Both the position numbers and the translations under genes were made by a program. The notes beneath the pieces were generated by a model. The model had not been told where the DNA came from and searched no databases. It worked only from the letters and a program-made list of their open reading frames with translations. A stretch of DNA of 36,269 bases. It comes from Nitrospina sp. Its GTDB lineage: Bacteria; Nitrospinota; Nitrospinia; Nitrospinales; VA-1. Below, piece by piece: positions 25,796 through 34,108 of this stretch. Every line of letters starts with the position of its first letter. The stretch's first letter is position 1. The DNA lies in the NCBI GenBank assembly GCA_002721515.1, contig PBKP01000005.1, positions 1 through 36,269 on the forward strand. Reading direction: 5' to 3'.

Positions 25796-26912
25796 CAGGT
25801 AATCGGCAAATATCCTTTAGGGATTCTTGAGAGCTTCCCTTTAAGGACCCGTTTCCCCTATCCGATTGACTGTAACGAAATACTTTGCCTTCATAATTGG
25901 TGATTATCACTTCATCATTCGTATGCTCGACAACATTGTTAGGTAACAGTCGGACTTTACCTCCACCACCAGGAGCATCAATCACATAGTATGGAACCGC
26001 CATGCCTGATGTATATCCCATCAAGTCTTTCATTATTTCGAGGCCTTTTTGTACCGATGTGCGCAAATGGTCAGTACCTTCTGTCATATCTGCCTGATAA
26101 ATATAGTAAGGCTTAATGCGATTTTTTAATAATTTTTGCATCAATTCCTTCATCGTTTCTGAGTCATCGTTGACACCTTTAAGTAATACAGTTTGACTGC
26201 CTAACGGGATCCCAATATCAGCAAGCTTGGAGCAGGCTTTTTCCACTTCGGGCGTTAACTCTGCAGGATGATTAAAATGAATATTGAAATATAATGGGTG
26301 ATATTTTTTCAATATGTTGCAAAGATTTTCAGTAATCCTTGCTGGTAGGGTACCGGGAACGCGAGTACCGATGCGTATGATTTCCAAATGCGGAATGGAT
26401 CGCAATTCACTTAGAATCCTATCTAGCTCTTTATCAGGAACCAGAAGTGGATCGCCTCCTGACATAATAACATCCCTGATTTCCGAATGATCGCGAATAT
26501 ATTGTATTCCTTGCCTTAAAGTTTCTCGGGTGACTATTCCTGGAAATCCAATTTTACGTTTGCGCGTACAAAAACGGCAAACAATGGGGCATTGGTTATT
26601 AATCATCAATAAAACACGATCTGGATATCGATGAACAAGTTCTGGAACAGGCATATCAACTTCTTCGTTAAGCGGATCGGTTATCAGTTCCTCGCTATCA
26701 AAATCGTCTAACTCTGCAAGGGTAGGAACAACTTGTTTCCACAAAGGATCATCTGGGCTTTTTATCTGTTCAAGAAAATAGGAATTAATTCGAATGGGAT
26801 AATTTTCTCTGACCTCTTCCAGTTTATTCCTGTATTCTTCGGAATCAGGAATAAAAGGAAGGTCTTTGACCTTAACCACACTTTGGCTAAGTTGTTTTTG
26901 CCATAATTCCAT
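25791..26912 (-). CDS. kamA: Lysine 2,3-aminomutase (KamA family)
   Basis: A 373-residue PLP-dependent radical SAM enzyme that would convert L-alpha-lysine to L-beta-lysine. Cluster cysteines are 108, 112 and 115 (CPIVCRFC) followed by TRKR; SGGDPLL (151-157) binds SAM; PLP-binding Lys319 lies in APGGGGK; Asp275 (QADM) and Asp312 (VIDAPGG) correspond to the two aspartates that bind the lysine side-chain amine in the clostridial enzyme, which favours lysine as the substrate. It lacks the cysteine-rich zinc tail of the 416-residue clostridial form. It is the last gene of an operon, 23 bases after a glutaredoxin-like gene; its stop codon abuts a radical SAM remnant. Confidence 0.92.
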   Translation of the reverse strand: MELWQKQLSQSVVKVKDLPFIPDSEEYRNKLEEVRENYPIRINSYFLEQIKSPDDPLWKQVVPTLAELDDFDSEELITDPLNEEVDMPVPELVHRYPDRVLLMINNQCPIVCRFCTRKRKIGFPGIVTRETLRQGIQYIRDHSEIRDVIMSGGDPLLVPDKELDRILSELRSIPHLEIIRIGTRVPGTLPARITENLCNILKKYHPLYFNIHFNHPAELTPEVEKACSKLADIGIPLGSQTVLLKGVNDDSETMKELMQKLLKNRIKPYYIYQADMTEGTDHLRTSVQKGLEIMKDLMGYTSGMAVPYYVIDAPGGGGKVRLLPNNVVEHTNDEVIITNYEGKVFRYSQSDRGNGSLKGSSQESLKDICRLPV

Positions 26913-26935
26913 ATTTTACCTTTATTTTTTAGAAA

Positions 26936-27172
26936 TCAAGAGTTTACTGGATAGTTTCTCTTTAAATAATCAATGATTGCGTATTCATCCGATAAAATGG
27001 TATCACCATCAACTAACACAGGCACGGTAGTTTGCCCTGAAACCTCATAGACTTCTCTCCGCTCAGAGTGCGACCAAGGTACATCTATCTTTTCATAATC
27101 AATACCCATTTGCTCAAGCACATTTCTTACCATTGAACAATATCCACATCCATCAATATTAAATAGCTTCAT
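26936..27172 (-). CDS. Glutaredoxin-like / GST N-terminal domain protein
   Basis: A 78-residue single-domain thioredoxin-fold protein: LFNIDGCGYCSMVRNVLEQM with the CGYC active site at residues 9-12, the cis-proline motif TTVPVLVDGD and DEYAIIDYLKRNY as the last helix. It is like the first domain of glutathione S-transferases or a short glutaredoxin. The start overlaps the stop of the ATP-grasp-like gene by 4 bases (ATGA), and the aminomutase gene follows 23 bases later. It could keep thiols reduced or carry a thiol substrate; the tight coupling suggests a specific partnership. Confidence 0.88.
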   Translation of the reverse strand: MKLFNIDGCGYCSMVRNVLEQMGIDYEKIDVPWSHSERREVYEVSGQTTVPVLVDGDTILSDEYAIIDYLKRNYPVNS

Positions 27173-28554
27173 TTTGCCTTATTTTTTGTAACACAAGGGA
27201 CCATAATCGCATCCACCATACCATGAATCTTTTTTTTGTCATGAGGGCAAAGTGTTGCCAAAATACCGCCAAGTTTGGTCATATTGTTCACAACAAAATA
27301 GTAAGGGGTTAATCTTACTCGGCTCATCATGGTTTCCATTTTACCAGTAGCCAAATTCAAAAACTTGCCCTCAACCTTTTTTCCTTTATAAAACTTTTGT
27401 AAAATCGATGGTCTATTGGGAAACTGCTTCAAACTTTCAATTAAGGTTTCTTGCCAAATTTCATTAGAAACATCGTGACCTACTACAACTCCCCGGCTTC
27501 CCCATGATTCAGGAGAAAAACCCGATGGTTTGATTACCATTTCCCTTTCTTTTTTCGTCAACGAAAATAATTCTTTCCAATCTCTAACCGAAACTCCCTT
27601 TATTTCTAAGCCTGGTATGATTCCATGAGGTGGCAATGGTCTTGAATCTAAAACCCATGTAGCAGGAATTAGATGATTTAAAGTTGTAAAAGTTTCATTA
27701 CCCAGAGCTTTTTTCCAAATTAATTTTAAAAAAGGATGGTGAAAAAGTGCGAAACCAAGCTTTTCCTCTAGCCAGGGCTTGTAGGGAGGAGTAGTAAAAA
27801 CTTTTCCTTTTTTACATGAATATAGAAGTAACTCTGATTTAGGAATATTTTTTAAGTCAAATAGTTCAAAAAAACGATATAAAACTTCTATTCGGACCCA
27901 TTTTTCTTCTTGTTTTAGAAAAAGACCCTCCTCCTTAAAAGTAATTTCTTTGGGATGAACTACATAGACACCTTTTTGTTTTAATATTTTTACAAGGTAT
28001 TGCATCTCACTGAGATAAGCTTTGGACTCATCGGATACAACAATAGCTACAGTTGGAGAGGTTTGACTGGATATAGATTCTGTCATTTTATAAAACAGAG
28101 AAGGAATCCCTTCTCCTACCATATCCCATGAAGGATCTTCATAAAGAGACATAAGTGATGCAGTCAACCCAAAACCACCTGGAACCGAATCAAGTTCTGT
28201 TATAGCAAAACCATCTTCTGTCACAATCACATCGGGTCTTATGATTCCAGGCAATGACTGACGCATTCTTTTCATACGTCCAAATTGTAAAAGTTCTTGT
28301 GGTTTCCCAGCATCTAAATATTCAGAAACCCAAGGATTAAGTGTGCCCTTGGTACTATCTAGATAAAATTGGTTTAGGGTAGAATAAAATTCGAGGAGTT
28401 TGGGTCCTAAGTCATGAAAAAAATTGATTTCCTTTTGAGAAAGGAAATAAGGCTCTGGGGAGATTCTCCAAGTATTGCCAGAATCAGAAAACAACCCCGC
28501 CTGCACTAGGGACGCCCGTATATTAAGACACGTTTTTTCAGGTTGGACAATCAT
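27169..28554 (-). CDS. ATP-grasp-like protein coupled to Grx and KamA
   Basis: A 461-residue cytosolic protein. The pattern IRPDVIVTEDGFAITELDS followed by VPGGFGLTASL near residues 103-130, and MVIKPSGFSPESWGSRGVVVG with ILQKFYKGKKVEGKF near 345-400, resembles the ATP-binding and acceptor parts of ATP-grasp ligases, particularly the permuted glutathionylspermidine-synthase-like type. I do not recognise an exact family. It is the first gene of an operon (4-base overlap with Grx, then KamA). An obvious hypothesis is that it ligates an amino acid, perhaps beta-lysine, to an acceptor; nothing in the sequence proves this. Confidence 0.65.
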   Translation of the reverse strand: MIVQPEKTCLNIRASLVQAGLFSDSGNTWRISPEPYFLSQKEINFFHDLGPKLLEFYSTLNQFYLDSTKGTLNPWVSEYLDAGKPQELLQFGRMKRMRQSLPGIIRPDVIVTEDGFAITELDSVPGGFGLTASLMSLYEDPSWDMVGEGIPSLFYKMTESISSQTSPTVAIVVSDESKAYLSEMQYLVKILKQKGVYVVHPKEITFKEEGLFLKQEEKWVRIEVLYRFFELFDLKNIPKSELLLYSCKKGKVFTTPPYKPWLEEKLGFALFHHPFLKLIWKKALGNETFTTLNHLIPATWVLDSRPLPPHGIIPGLEIKGVSVRDWKELFSLTKKEREMVIKPSGFSPESWGSRGVVVGHDVSNEIWQETLIESLKQFPNRPSILQKFYKGKKVEGKFLNLATGKMETMMSRVRLTPYYFVVNNMTKLGGILATLCPHDKKKIHGMVDAIMVPCVTKNKAK

Positions 28555-28672
28555 GAATCTAAAGACTAAAAAATAATATGTTAATTGTCAAATTTTCAAC
28601 TTTAGAGTGAAAAATTAAAATATCAGATGATACAATGCTATTTTTAATTTAAACATACTTAATTAAAGAAAA

Positions 28673-29353
28673 ATGGATCAACAACTGCAAACTGGAATGA
28701 CAATACCTATTTTTCCTCTCCCAACTACGGTTTTTTATCCAGGAACACCTTTACCCCTCCGTATCTTCGAACCACGTTACCGACAGATGACCACCGATGC
28801 ATTAGAAACAAAGCGATTAATAGGAATGATTTTACTAAAGCCGAATTGGCAAGAAAATTATTTTGGAAAACCACAACTATATTCTATTGGTTGTGTCGGA
28901 AATATCGAAAAAGAGGTGAAACACCCCGATGGAAAGTATAATTTTACATTAATTGGCCTTCGACGTTTCCGTATTTGCCACGAAAAAGAAGGAAAACTTT
29001 ATCGCCAAGCTAAAATTGACTTGCTGGAAGAAAAAAGTGATCAAATAATTATGGAAGGCAATCCCAACAAATGCCGAGAAGAACTAATAGAAAGTTTCCG
29101 CCAGTTTATAAGCTTTATACCTGAGGGGAATCCACGAAAAAAAGAACCTAATTGGAACTTAGGTAACAAGTTAAGCGAGTTTGTCGATAGGTTCGCCTAC
29201 CAACTTGATCTATCCCTAGAACAAAAACAAAATTTTTTGGAAGAACAGGATGTACTTAAACGAGCAAAATTTCTCCACTCTTTTTTAAAAATGAAAATGG
29301 ATTTGATCCATCTTTCTAAAACGCGCTCCGCTAATAACCCTCGCTGGAACTAG
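28673..29353 (+). CDS. Lon substrate-binding (LAN) domain protein
   Basis: A 226-residue stand-alone version of the N-terminal domain of Lon protease: IPIFPLPTTVFYPGTPLPLRI at residues 12-32, then FEPRYRQM, GMILLKPN, GCVGNIEKEVKHPDGKYNFT and LIGLRRFRI, followed by a helical C-terminal part. No ATPase or protease domain is present, as is usual for these short proteins, whose role (possibly protein-quality control or cereblon-like binding) is not established. Transcribed divergently from the ATP-grasp operon across 118 AT-rich bases. Confidence 0.9.
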   Translation: MDQQLQTGMTIPIFPLPTTVFYPGTPLPLRIFEPRYRQMTTDALETKRLIGMILLKPNWQENYFGKPQLYSIGCVGNIEKEVKHPDGKYNFTLIGLRRFRICHEKEGKLYRQAKIDLLEEKSDQIIMEGNPNKCREELIESFRQFISFIPEGNPRKKEPNWNLGNKLSEFVDRFAYQLDLSLEQKQNFLEEQDVLKRAKFLHSFLKMKMDLIHLSKTRSANNPRWN

Positions 29354-29469
29354 CCCTTTAAGCAAAACAATAATTCTATGTAGTTTGATTAGAGTTTTTA
29401 CTACCGATGAGAAAATATACATACAAGGAACTCACCATATAATCATCGAGAATAAATTTCCCATTAAGC

Positions 29470-30225
29470 TTATTCATTCAAAAAAACACTTAAGCAGGTA
29501 ATACCACCATCGGCTTTTTCAAATTCACTCATATTCAACTCAATTGTTTTAAAACCATGTTTGGAAATTTTTTTTCGAACGCTTGAAAACCCTGAAGGAA
29601 TTAAGATCTGATTCCCAATAACTAGACAATTCGCAGCATAAGAATTGTTTTCTTCTACCTCAATCCATTGAAAATTTTTAAATGCGCTGCTGTCTACTCT
29701 ATTCGGGTTTAGAAGTAAAATATTTTTATCTAAATAACTAACAGCACTTTTTAAGTGCAACCCTTTTAAAACTGGAACTGACACAACCCTTTTTTGGATT
29801 TGCTTGGCTAAACTTTCAATCGCCTTAGGATCTGTTCTCGTTGAAAGCCCTATAAAAATAGTATCAGGGGTGTCCAGAATATCTCCTCCATCCAAATAGA
29901 AGTCTAGGGGCACTGTTTTATAATAGTGCTTAAGAGTTTTTTCTATCGATTCCACCTCATTTCTTCGGGTTTCTTCTTTTGAGGAACATAAAAAAGCTTT
30001 ATCACCAAAAATAAAAACAGCATCCTCCACAAAAGTGGAATCAGGCAGGGAGTTTTCTGGCGGCATTGCAAGAATTTTAGCTCCTGCCTTTTTAAGAGCT
30101 TCCACATAATTCCTATGCTGGTCTTTTGCCTTGGAAAAGCTAATTTCTGATTTTAACGGATGATTAGAAATTGCCTTGGGAAAGCTAATACCAGGTGGCC
30201 TCACCAATGCCGTGAAGGATTGCAT
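29470..30225 (-). CDS. DDAH-like amidinohydrolase
   Basis: A 251-residue guanidino-group-modifying enzyme of the dimethylarginine dimethylaminohydrolase/arginine deiminase superfamily. PDSTFVEDAVF (residues 61-71) and YLDGGDIL are the substrate-binding Asp/Glu motifs, His157 in GLHLKS is the catalytic histidine, and Cys244 in DGGITCLS is the nucleophile. Length matches bacterial DDAH. It would hydrolyse methylated arginine or a related guanidine to citrulline plus an amine. It follows a gamma-glutamylcyclotransferase-like gene by 16 bases in the same transcript. Confidence 0.92.
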   Translation of the reverse strand: MQSFTALVRPPGISFPKAISNHPLKSEISFSKAKDQHRNYVEALKKAGAKILAMPPENSLPDSTFVEDAVFIFGDKAFLCSSKEETRRNEVESIEKTLKHYYKTVPLDFYLDGGDILDTPDTIFIGLSTRTDPKAIESLAKQIQKRVVSVPVLKGLHLKSAVSYLDKNILLLNPNRVDSSAFKNFQWIEVEENNSYAANCLVIGNQILIPSGFSSVRKKISKHGFKTIELNMSEFEKADGGITCLSVFLNE

Positions 30226-30241
30226 AAATAGATTATTAGGA

Positions 30242-30766
30242 TCAATCGATAGTCGGAGTCCCCATCAACCTTGAAAAATAAAGCATGGGAAATAACTTTT
30301 TAGACTTTCTATAAACTTTCATCATAGCTTTATTCGGTTTAAGTCCTTTCTTCGTTTTTTCAAGCTTTGCTATATAAGTAAACCCATTGATCATCAAAAA
30401 ATCGTGTCGATTAAATCGCATGACCTTTCGTTGATATTCATCCGGATGACCGTAAATTTCATCTAGTTTCGACACAAATTTTTCATCCATTTCATAAAGT
30501 TCGCCATGCATCATTCCCAATGTGTCATTAGTGGGCTCAATATTAGCGTGTCCTAGACCCTCCTGTCCTTCGTTATCTTTTGGGATTTTGTTAAATACTC
30601 TTCGCCAACCCGACAAACTGACCGAGGATTTAGAAATATACTCAAGACCGTGCTCTTTAAAAACCTCTTCATTAACCAATGCATCGTAAGCAAAAAATTG
30701 TACAGCATCTACCATGGATTTAGCACTCCAATACTTTTTTATTTTGAATAATTTAAATGTGCCCAT
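30242..30766 (-). CDS. Gamma-glutamylcyclotransferase-like (AIG2/GGCT) protein
   Basis: A 174-residue protein of the GGCT-like beta-barrel family: VQFFAYDALVNEEVF at the start (the usual YGSN loop is changed to YDAL), SLSGWRRVFNKI, LGMMHGELYEMDEKFVSKLDEIYGHPDEYQRKVM in the middle with an acidic residue that could be the general base, and a lysine-rich C-terminus. Family members act on gamma-glutamyl amines or are structural relatives of unknown activity. The ATG at 30766 is used; an ATG 17 codons on (MVDAVQFF) is the alternative. It lies 16 bases before the DDAH-like gene. Confidence 0.8.
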   Translation of the reverse strand: MGTFKLFKIKKYWSAKSMVDAVQFFAYDALVNEEVFKEHGLEYISKSSVSLSGWRRVFNKIPKDNEGQEGLGHANIEPTNDTLGMMHGELYEMDEKFVSKLDEIYGHPDEYQRKVMRFNRHDFLMINGFTYIAKLEKTKKGLKPNKAMMKVYRKSKKLFPMLYFSRLMGTPTID

Positions 30767-30784
30767 CGCCCAAAGGTTAAAATC

Positions 30785-30813
30785 TTGCCGGCGTTCGGGA
30801 GTTATGATAATAT
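30785..30813 (+). promoter_or_regulatory. Candidate promoter for thioredoxin gene
   Basis: TTGCCG (30785-30790) and TAATAT (30808-30813) with a 17-base spacer, about 140 bases before the thioredoxin ATG. Both hexamers are close to the sigma-70 consensus. Confidence 0.4.
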
Positions 30814-30949
30814 CAAAAAAGTTCCCTATTTGGCATTTTGTTAGATTTTTTTTGTAGGGGATAACAATTCTTGTGCCCCATTTATCAAATAATCAAATAA
30901 AAGTCCCCAAGAAAATATTAATAGTTTTTTTATATTTAAGGAGTTACCT

Positions 30950-31282
30950 ATGTCAGGCGGTAAAGTAGTAGTTGTTTCTGATAACGAATTTGAGCAAACG
31001 GTTCTTAAGTCTGAGATACCTGTTATGGTTGATTTCTGGGCCGAATGGTGCCAGCCCTGCAAAATGCTTGCTCCTACTATTGATGAACTTGCCGGAGAAT
31101 TTGACGGTCAGATTTTGGTTGGCAAACTGAATGTGGATGATAATCCTAATACAGCCACCAACTATGGAATTCGTGGCATTCCCACACTTTTATTTATTAA
31201 AGATGGTCAAGTGGTACAGCAAATAGTGGGCGTAAAGTCCAAGGCTGAGATAAAAAAAGTAATAGAAGAAAACCTAGGATAA
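30950..31282 (+). CDS. trxA: Thioredoxin with WCQPC active site
   Basis: A 110-residue thioredoxin, the cytosolic dithiol reductant. Visible are VMVDFWAEWCQPCKMLAP with active-site Cys34 and Cys37, VDDNPNTATNYGIRGIPTLL containing the cis-proline, and the C-terminal helix. The glycine of the usual WCGPC motif is glutamine here. A strong AAGGAG site (30938-30943) precedes the ATG by 6 bases. The gene is followed by a strong terminator. Although the variant motif occurs elsewhere, the intervening dipeptide influences redox potential. Confidence 0.93.
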   Translation: MSGGKVVVVSDNEFEQTVLKSEIPVMVDFWAEWCQPCKMLAPTIDELAGEFDGQILVGKLNVDDNPNTATNYGIRGIPTLLFIKDGQVVQQIVGVKSKAEIKKVIEENLG

Positions 31283-31300
31283 GCAACACAAATAATATCT

Positions 31301-31338
31301 AAAAAGCCCTTTCCCAGACAGGGAATGGGCTTTTTTTA
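31301..31338 (+). terminator. Rho-independent terminator after thioredoxin
   Basis: AAAAAGCCC pairs with GGGCTTTTT, continued by CCC/GGG and two T-A pairs, with a 5-base loop, then a T-run. A-rich on the other side, so it can also end transcripts from the convergent yidC operon. Confidence 0.9.
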
Positions 31339-31399
31339 TATTATCCCCCTTATTTTTCTACATAAAAAACCTTCATCATATAACCTTAAGAATATACCT

Positions 31400-33037
31400 T
31401 TAGTCTTTAAGGACTTTATAAATGTAGTATTGCTGGGATATGGTCAACATATTGTTGACCGTCCAATAGATAACCAGACCTGCAGGGAACGAGATAAACA
31501 AAAAAGTGAATAAAATAGGAAGAAACATCATAATTTTTTGCTGCATAGGATCACCAACGGAAGGAGTCATTTTTTGCTGTAAAAACATGGTGATGCCCAT
31601 TAGAACCGGTGTTACATAATACGGATCTTGAACCGAAAGATCGGTGATCCAACCAATGAATGGAGCACCACGTAGTTCAATTGAAAAAAACAATGCATGA
31701 TATAAGGCAATAAAAACTGGTATTTGCAATAGCATCGGTAAGCATCCGCCGACAGGGTTCACCTTATGTTTTTTATAAAGCTCTAATAATTCTTCATTCA
31801 TCTTCTGCCGATCATCTTTGTTCCTCTCCTGAATAATTTTCACATAGGGCTGGATTTTTTGCATGCCTTTCATGGATTTAAAACTTTTGTGTGTCAATGG
31901 AAAGAACAATAACTTAATTATTAAAGTCAGAAATATAATCGCCCAACCATAGTTTTGAGTTAACCCATAAAAATAGGCCAATACTTTTAAAAGCGGTTTG
32001 ACTAAAAAAGCAAATTTATTGCCAAACCACCCGTAGTCAATCATTCGAACTAGATGATTTCCCTTCTCTTCTAAAATTTCTAGTTCTTTTGTTCCAGCAT
32101 AAAAAAGGTGTGAACCAGTGGCAGCTGATTGAACAGATTCATATTCCAGACCGACAAAAACTTGGTCTTTTTCTTTAAATACTATTCCAGCTTTACTACC
32201 CTGGAGCGGAACCAGTGCGGAACCAAAATATTTATTCTGGAATGCTACCCATTTCAAATCTCCACGATGGTATGCCGTCGCATTCAAATCTTCAGATGGG
32301 TGCTCAATGCGTTCATTGTTGTTAAAAACGGTTGCACCAGAAAATACGATGTAATCGGTTTGCGATGCAATATTTCCGCCTATTCCAGGACCTAATAATA
32401 TTTCATATTGCAGATTTTTATTAGCTAATGGAGGAGCAGTAATACGTGTTTTTATTTCCACCATGTATTCATTAAATCTAAATTTAAACTCCCTAAAGAC
32501 TTCTAACCCTGAATTGTGTTTGAGGGTAAATGTTAAAATTCCGTCGGGATTTGATTCGCTTAAGACAATTGAAGTTGTAGAAGGTTCATAATAAGAGTTT
32601 TGCAAAATAGAAGTAATTTCAGGGTCATCTGACCTAAGAGATAGCGCTGCAGTTAAGTTATCCGGGTTTTTGATCAGGTTAATAACATCTCCTTTATCAT
32701 TTTTAAAACGTGGGAGAAGAAGTTGTTTTAATACGCCACCTTTATTACTAAAGGTATAATGAATTTCTCCTGATTCAATCTGGACTTCTTTTTCATCGCC
32801 CGGATAAGGATTACGCACTTCTGACAAAGCAGTTACTGTCTCTTGTGATCCAGCTTGTGAGTTTAAAGTTACTGATGTGCTGGGGGTTTTATCTGAAGAG
32901 GAAACTAGAGGCTTCTCCAAGTTTTTAGCGGTATTCAATTTTTTTACAGGTTGGGGTTGAAATTGTGCCATAAAAGCACCCCATCCAATAAAAACCGCCA
33001 ATGATAAAACAAAGGCGAGTAACAATCTTTTTTCCAA
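31400..33037 (-). CDS. yidC: Membrane protein insertase YidC
   Basis: A 545-residue Gram-negative-type YidC. An N-terminal membrane segment (LLLAFVLSLAVFIGWGAFM) is followed by a large periplasmic beta-supersandwich domain (about residues 60-340) and the conserved five-segment insertase core (NYGWAIIFLTLIIKLLFFPLT, KMNEELLELYKKHKVNPVGG, CLPMLLQIPVFIALYHAL), including the groove arginine region. It inserts and folds inner-membrane proteins with or without SecYEG. The start is TTG at 33035-33037, supported by a GGAG site 7 bases upstream. It is the last gene of the rpmH operon; it converges with thioredoxin. Confidence 0.97.
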   Translation of the reverse strand: MEKRLLLAFVLSLAVFIGWGAFMAQFQPQPVKKLNTAKNLEKPLVSSSDKTPSTSVTLNSQAGSQETVTALSEVRNPYPGDEKEVQIESGEIHYTFSNKGGVLKQLLLPRFKNDKGDVINLIKNPDNLTAALSLRSDDPEITSILQNSYYEPSTTSIVLSESNPDGILTFTLKHNSGLEVFREFKFRFNEYMVEIKTRITAPPLANKNLQYEILLGPGIGGNIASQTDYIVFSGATVFNNNERIEHPSEDLNATAYHRGDLKWVAFQNKYFGSALVPLQGSKAGIVFKEKDQVFVGLEYESVQSAATGSHLFYAGTKELEILEEKGNHLVRMIDYGWFGNKFAFLVKPLLKVLAYFYGLTQNYGWAIIFLTLIIKLLFFPLTHKSFKSMKGMQKIQPYVKIIQERNKDDRQKMNEELLELYKKHKVNPVGGCLPMLLQIPVFIALYHALFFSIELRGAPFIGWITDLSVQDPYYVTPVLMGITMFLQQKMTPSVGDPMQQKIMMFLPILFTFLFISFPAGLVIYWTVNNMLTISQQYYIYKVLKD

Positions 33038-33064
33038 ATCGAATCTCCGCTTAACTAATAAAAA

Positions 33065-33277
33065 TTATTTCAACGGGTCTGCTCCACCCTCATGGTAGGG
33101 ATTGCATTTAAAAATACGAACAACTATCAAAGCAACTGCTTTAGCTAATGAATAACGCTGAAGAGCCTGTGCCGCATATTCGGAACAACTCGGATAAAAA
33201 CGACAAGCAGGAAAAAAAATAGGTGAAACCCATCTTTGATATCCACGAACCATTTTAAGAAAAAACCAATTCAACAT
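33065..33277 (-). CDS. yidD: Membrane protein insertion efficiency factor YidD
   Basis: A 70-residue protein with the complete family pattern: YQRWVSP, CRFYPSCSEYA with three of the conserved cysteines, and RIFKCNPYHEGGADP at the C-terminus. It has an amphipathic N-terminal helix (LNWFFLKMVRGYQRW) that attaches it to the inner face of the membrane. It assists YidC-dependent insertion. It sits 41 bases after rnpA and 27 before yidC. Confidence 0.97.
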   Translation of the reverse strand: MLNWFFLKMVRGYQRWVSPIFFPACRFYPSCSEYAAQALQRYSLAKAVALIVVRIFKCNPYHEGGADPLK

Positions 33278-33318
33278 GAAGGACCTGTTTCGGGCTGGGA
33301 ATAATTAAAATTGAGGGG

Positions 33319-33663
33319 TCATTTGATAGCCCTAAGCGCATCTGAGAGCTTTTCATCAATAACCTTGTGGGATTGTGCAACCATTTCTTTTCCAGAAATC
33401 ACAACTATGTCTGTTGCCGGAACCATTTTATTTTTCACATGCCGAAATATCTCGCGAATGGCTCTTTTAACCCGGTTTCTTGCTACTGCTTTTCCTACTT
33501 TTTTAGATGCAATAATACCTAGCCTTTTTCTATCCAAGCCATTGGGTAACGAAAAAATAGTACAAAGTTTTCCTATACGTTTCTTTTTACCCTCGGCAAG
33601 AACTTTTTCAAACTCGTGCCTTTTGGTAAGTCGCTCTAACTTACAAAACGAATTTTCACCCAT
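33319..33663 (-). CDS. rnpA: Ribonuclease P protein component
   Basis: A 114-residue basic protein. The first 20 residues contain KLERLTKRHEFEKVL, and the RNR signature is visible as GKAVARNRVKRAIREIFR (residues about 74-91), which binds the RNase P RNA and pre-tRNA leader. It cooperates with the catalytic RNA (not in the window) in tRNA 5' maturation. Its ATG is 3 bases after the rpmH stop codon, the usual tight arrangement. Confidence 0.97.
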   Translation of the reverse strand: MGENSFCKLERLTKRHEFEKVLAEGKKKRIGKLCTIFSLPNGLDRKRLGIIASKKVGKAVARNRVKRAIREIFRHVKNKMVPATDIVVISGKEMVAQSHKVIDEKLSDALRAIK

Positions 33664-33666
33664 TTA

Positions 33667-33801
33667 TCAAGCAGATAGACGTTTTCTACCCTTCCTCCTT
33701 CGATTAGCCAAAATCCGCCTTCCACCAACTGTCGCGCTTCTTTGTCGAAACCCGTGAACACGTTTTCTTTTTATGTTACTGGGTTGAAATGTTCTTTTCA
33801 T
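33667..33801 (-). CDS. rpmH: Large ribosomal subunit protein bL34
   Basis: A 44-codon gene read from the sequence: it begins [18 protein letters not shown] and ends KGRKRLSA, an almost complete match to the universal bL34 sequence, rich in Arg and Lys. It is a structural protein of the 50S subunit. It is the first gene of the rpmH-rnpA-yidD-yidC operon; a GGA-containing site lies upstream of the ATG. Confidence 0.98.
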   Translation of the reverse strand: MKRTFQPSNIKRKRVHGFRQRSATVGGRRILANRRRKGRKRLSA

Positions 33802-33899
33802 AAAGCTTTCCTTCTTTCAAATACGAAAAACCCGCCTTGCCTCAAAAATTCAGATAGTTACCATCCTTCAAATGAGGTAAATGCGGGAAGGTGAATTGA

Positions 33900-33928
33900 A
33901 TTATTCCATCGGTCGCCCCACTTGTCAA
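33900..33928 (-). promoter_or_regulatory. Sigma-70-type promoter of the rpmH operon
   Basis: On the minus strand a perfect TTGACA (33923-33928) and AATAAT (33900-33905) are separated by exactly 17 bases, about 100 bases before the rpmH start. Confidence 0.75.
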
Positions 33929-34108
33929 GAACTAAGCCAGTAATACTAGGCTTGTATTAAACTATCCAAATATCTATTAAGCTTATTTTGACCTGTTTTT
34001 TCCAATCGCATTAGTTTAGTAGACCCTTTATTTCTAAATTATAAACGCCTTTTATCGCATTCAAGCAATCACTTTCTTAATTACGCTATTTTTTCAAAGT
34101 ATAGCCTT

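Noticed and set aside
30860-30873. GGATAACAATT upstream of thioredoxin, identical to part of the lac operator
   Set aside because: A half-site of 11 bases without the symmetric partner in an AT-rich leader is expected by chance, and no LacI-family gene is nearby.
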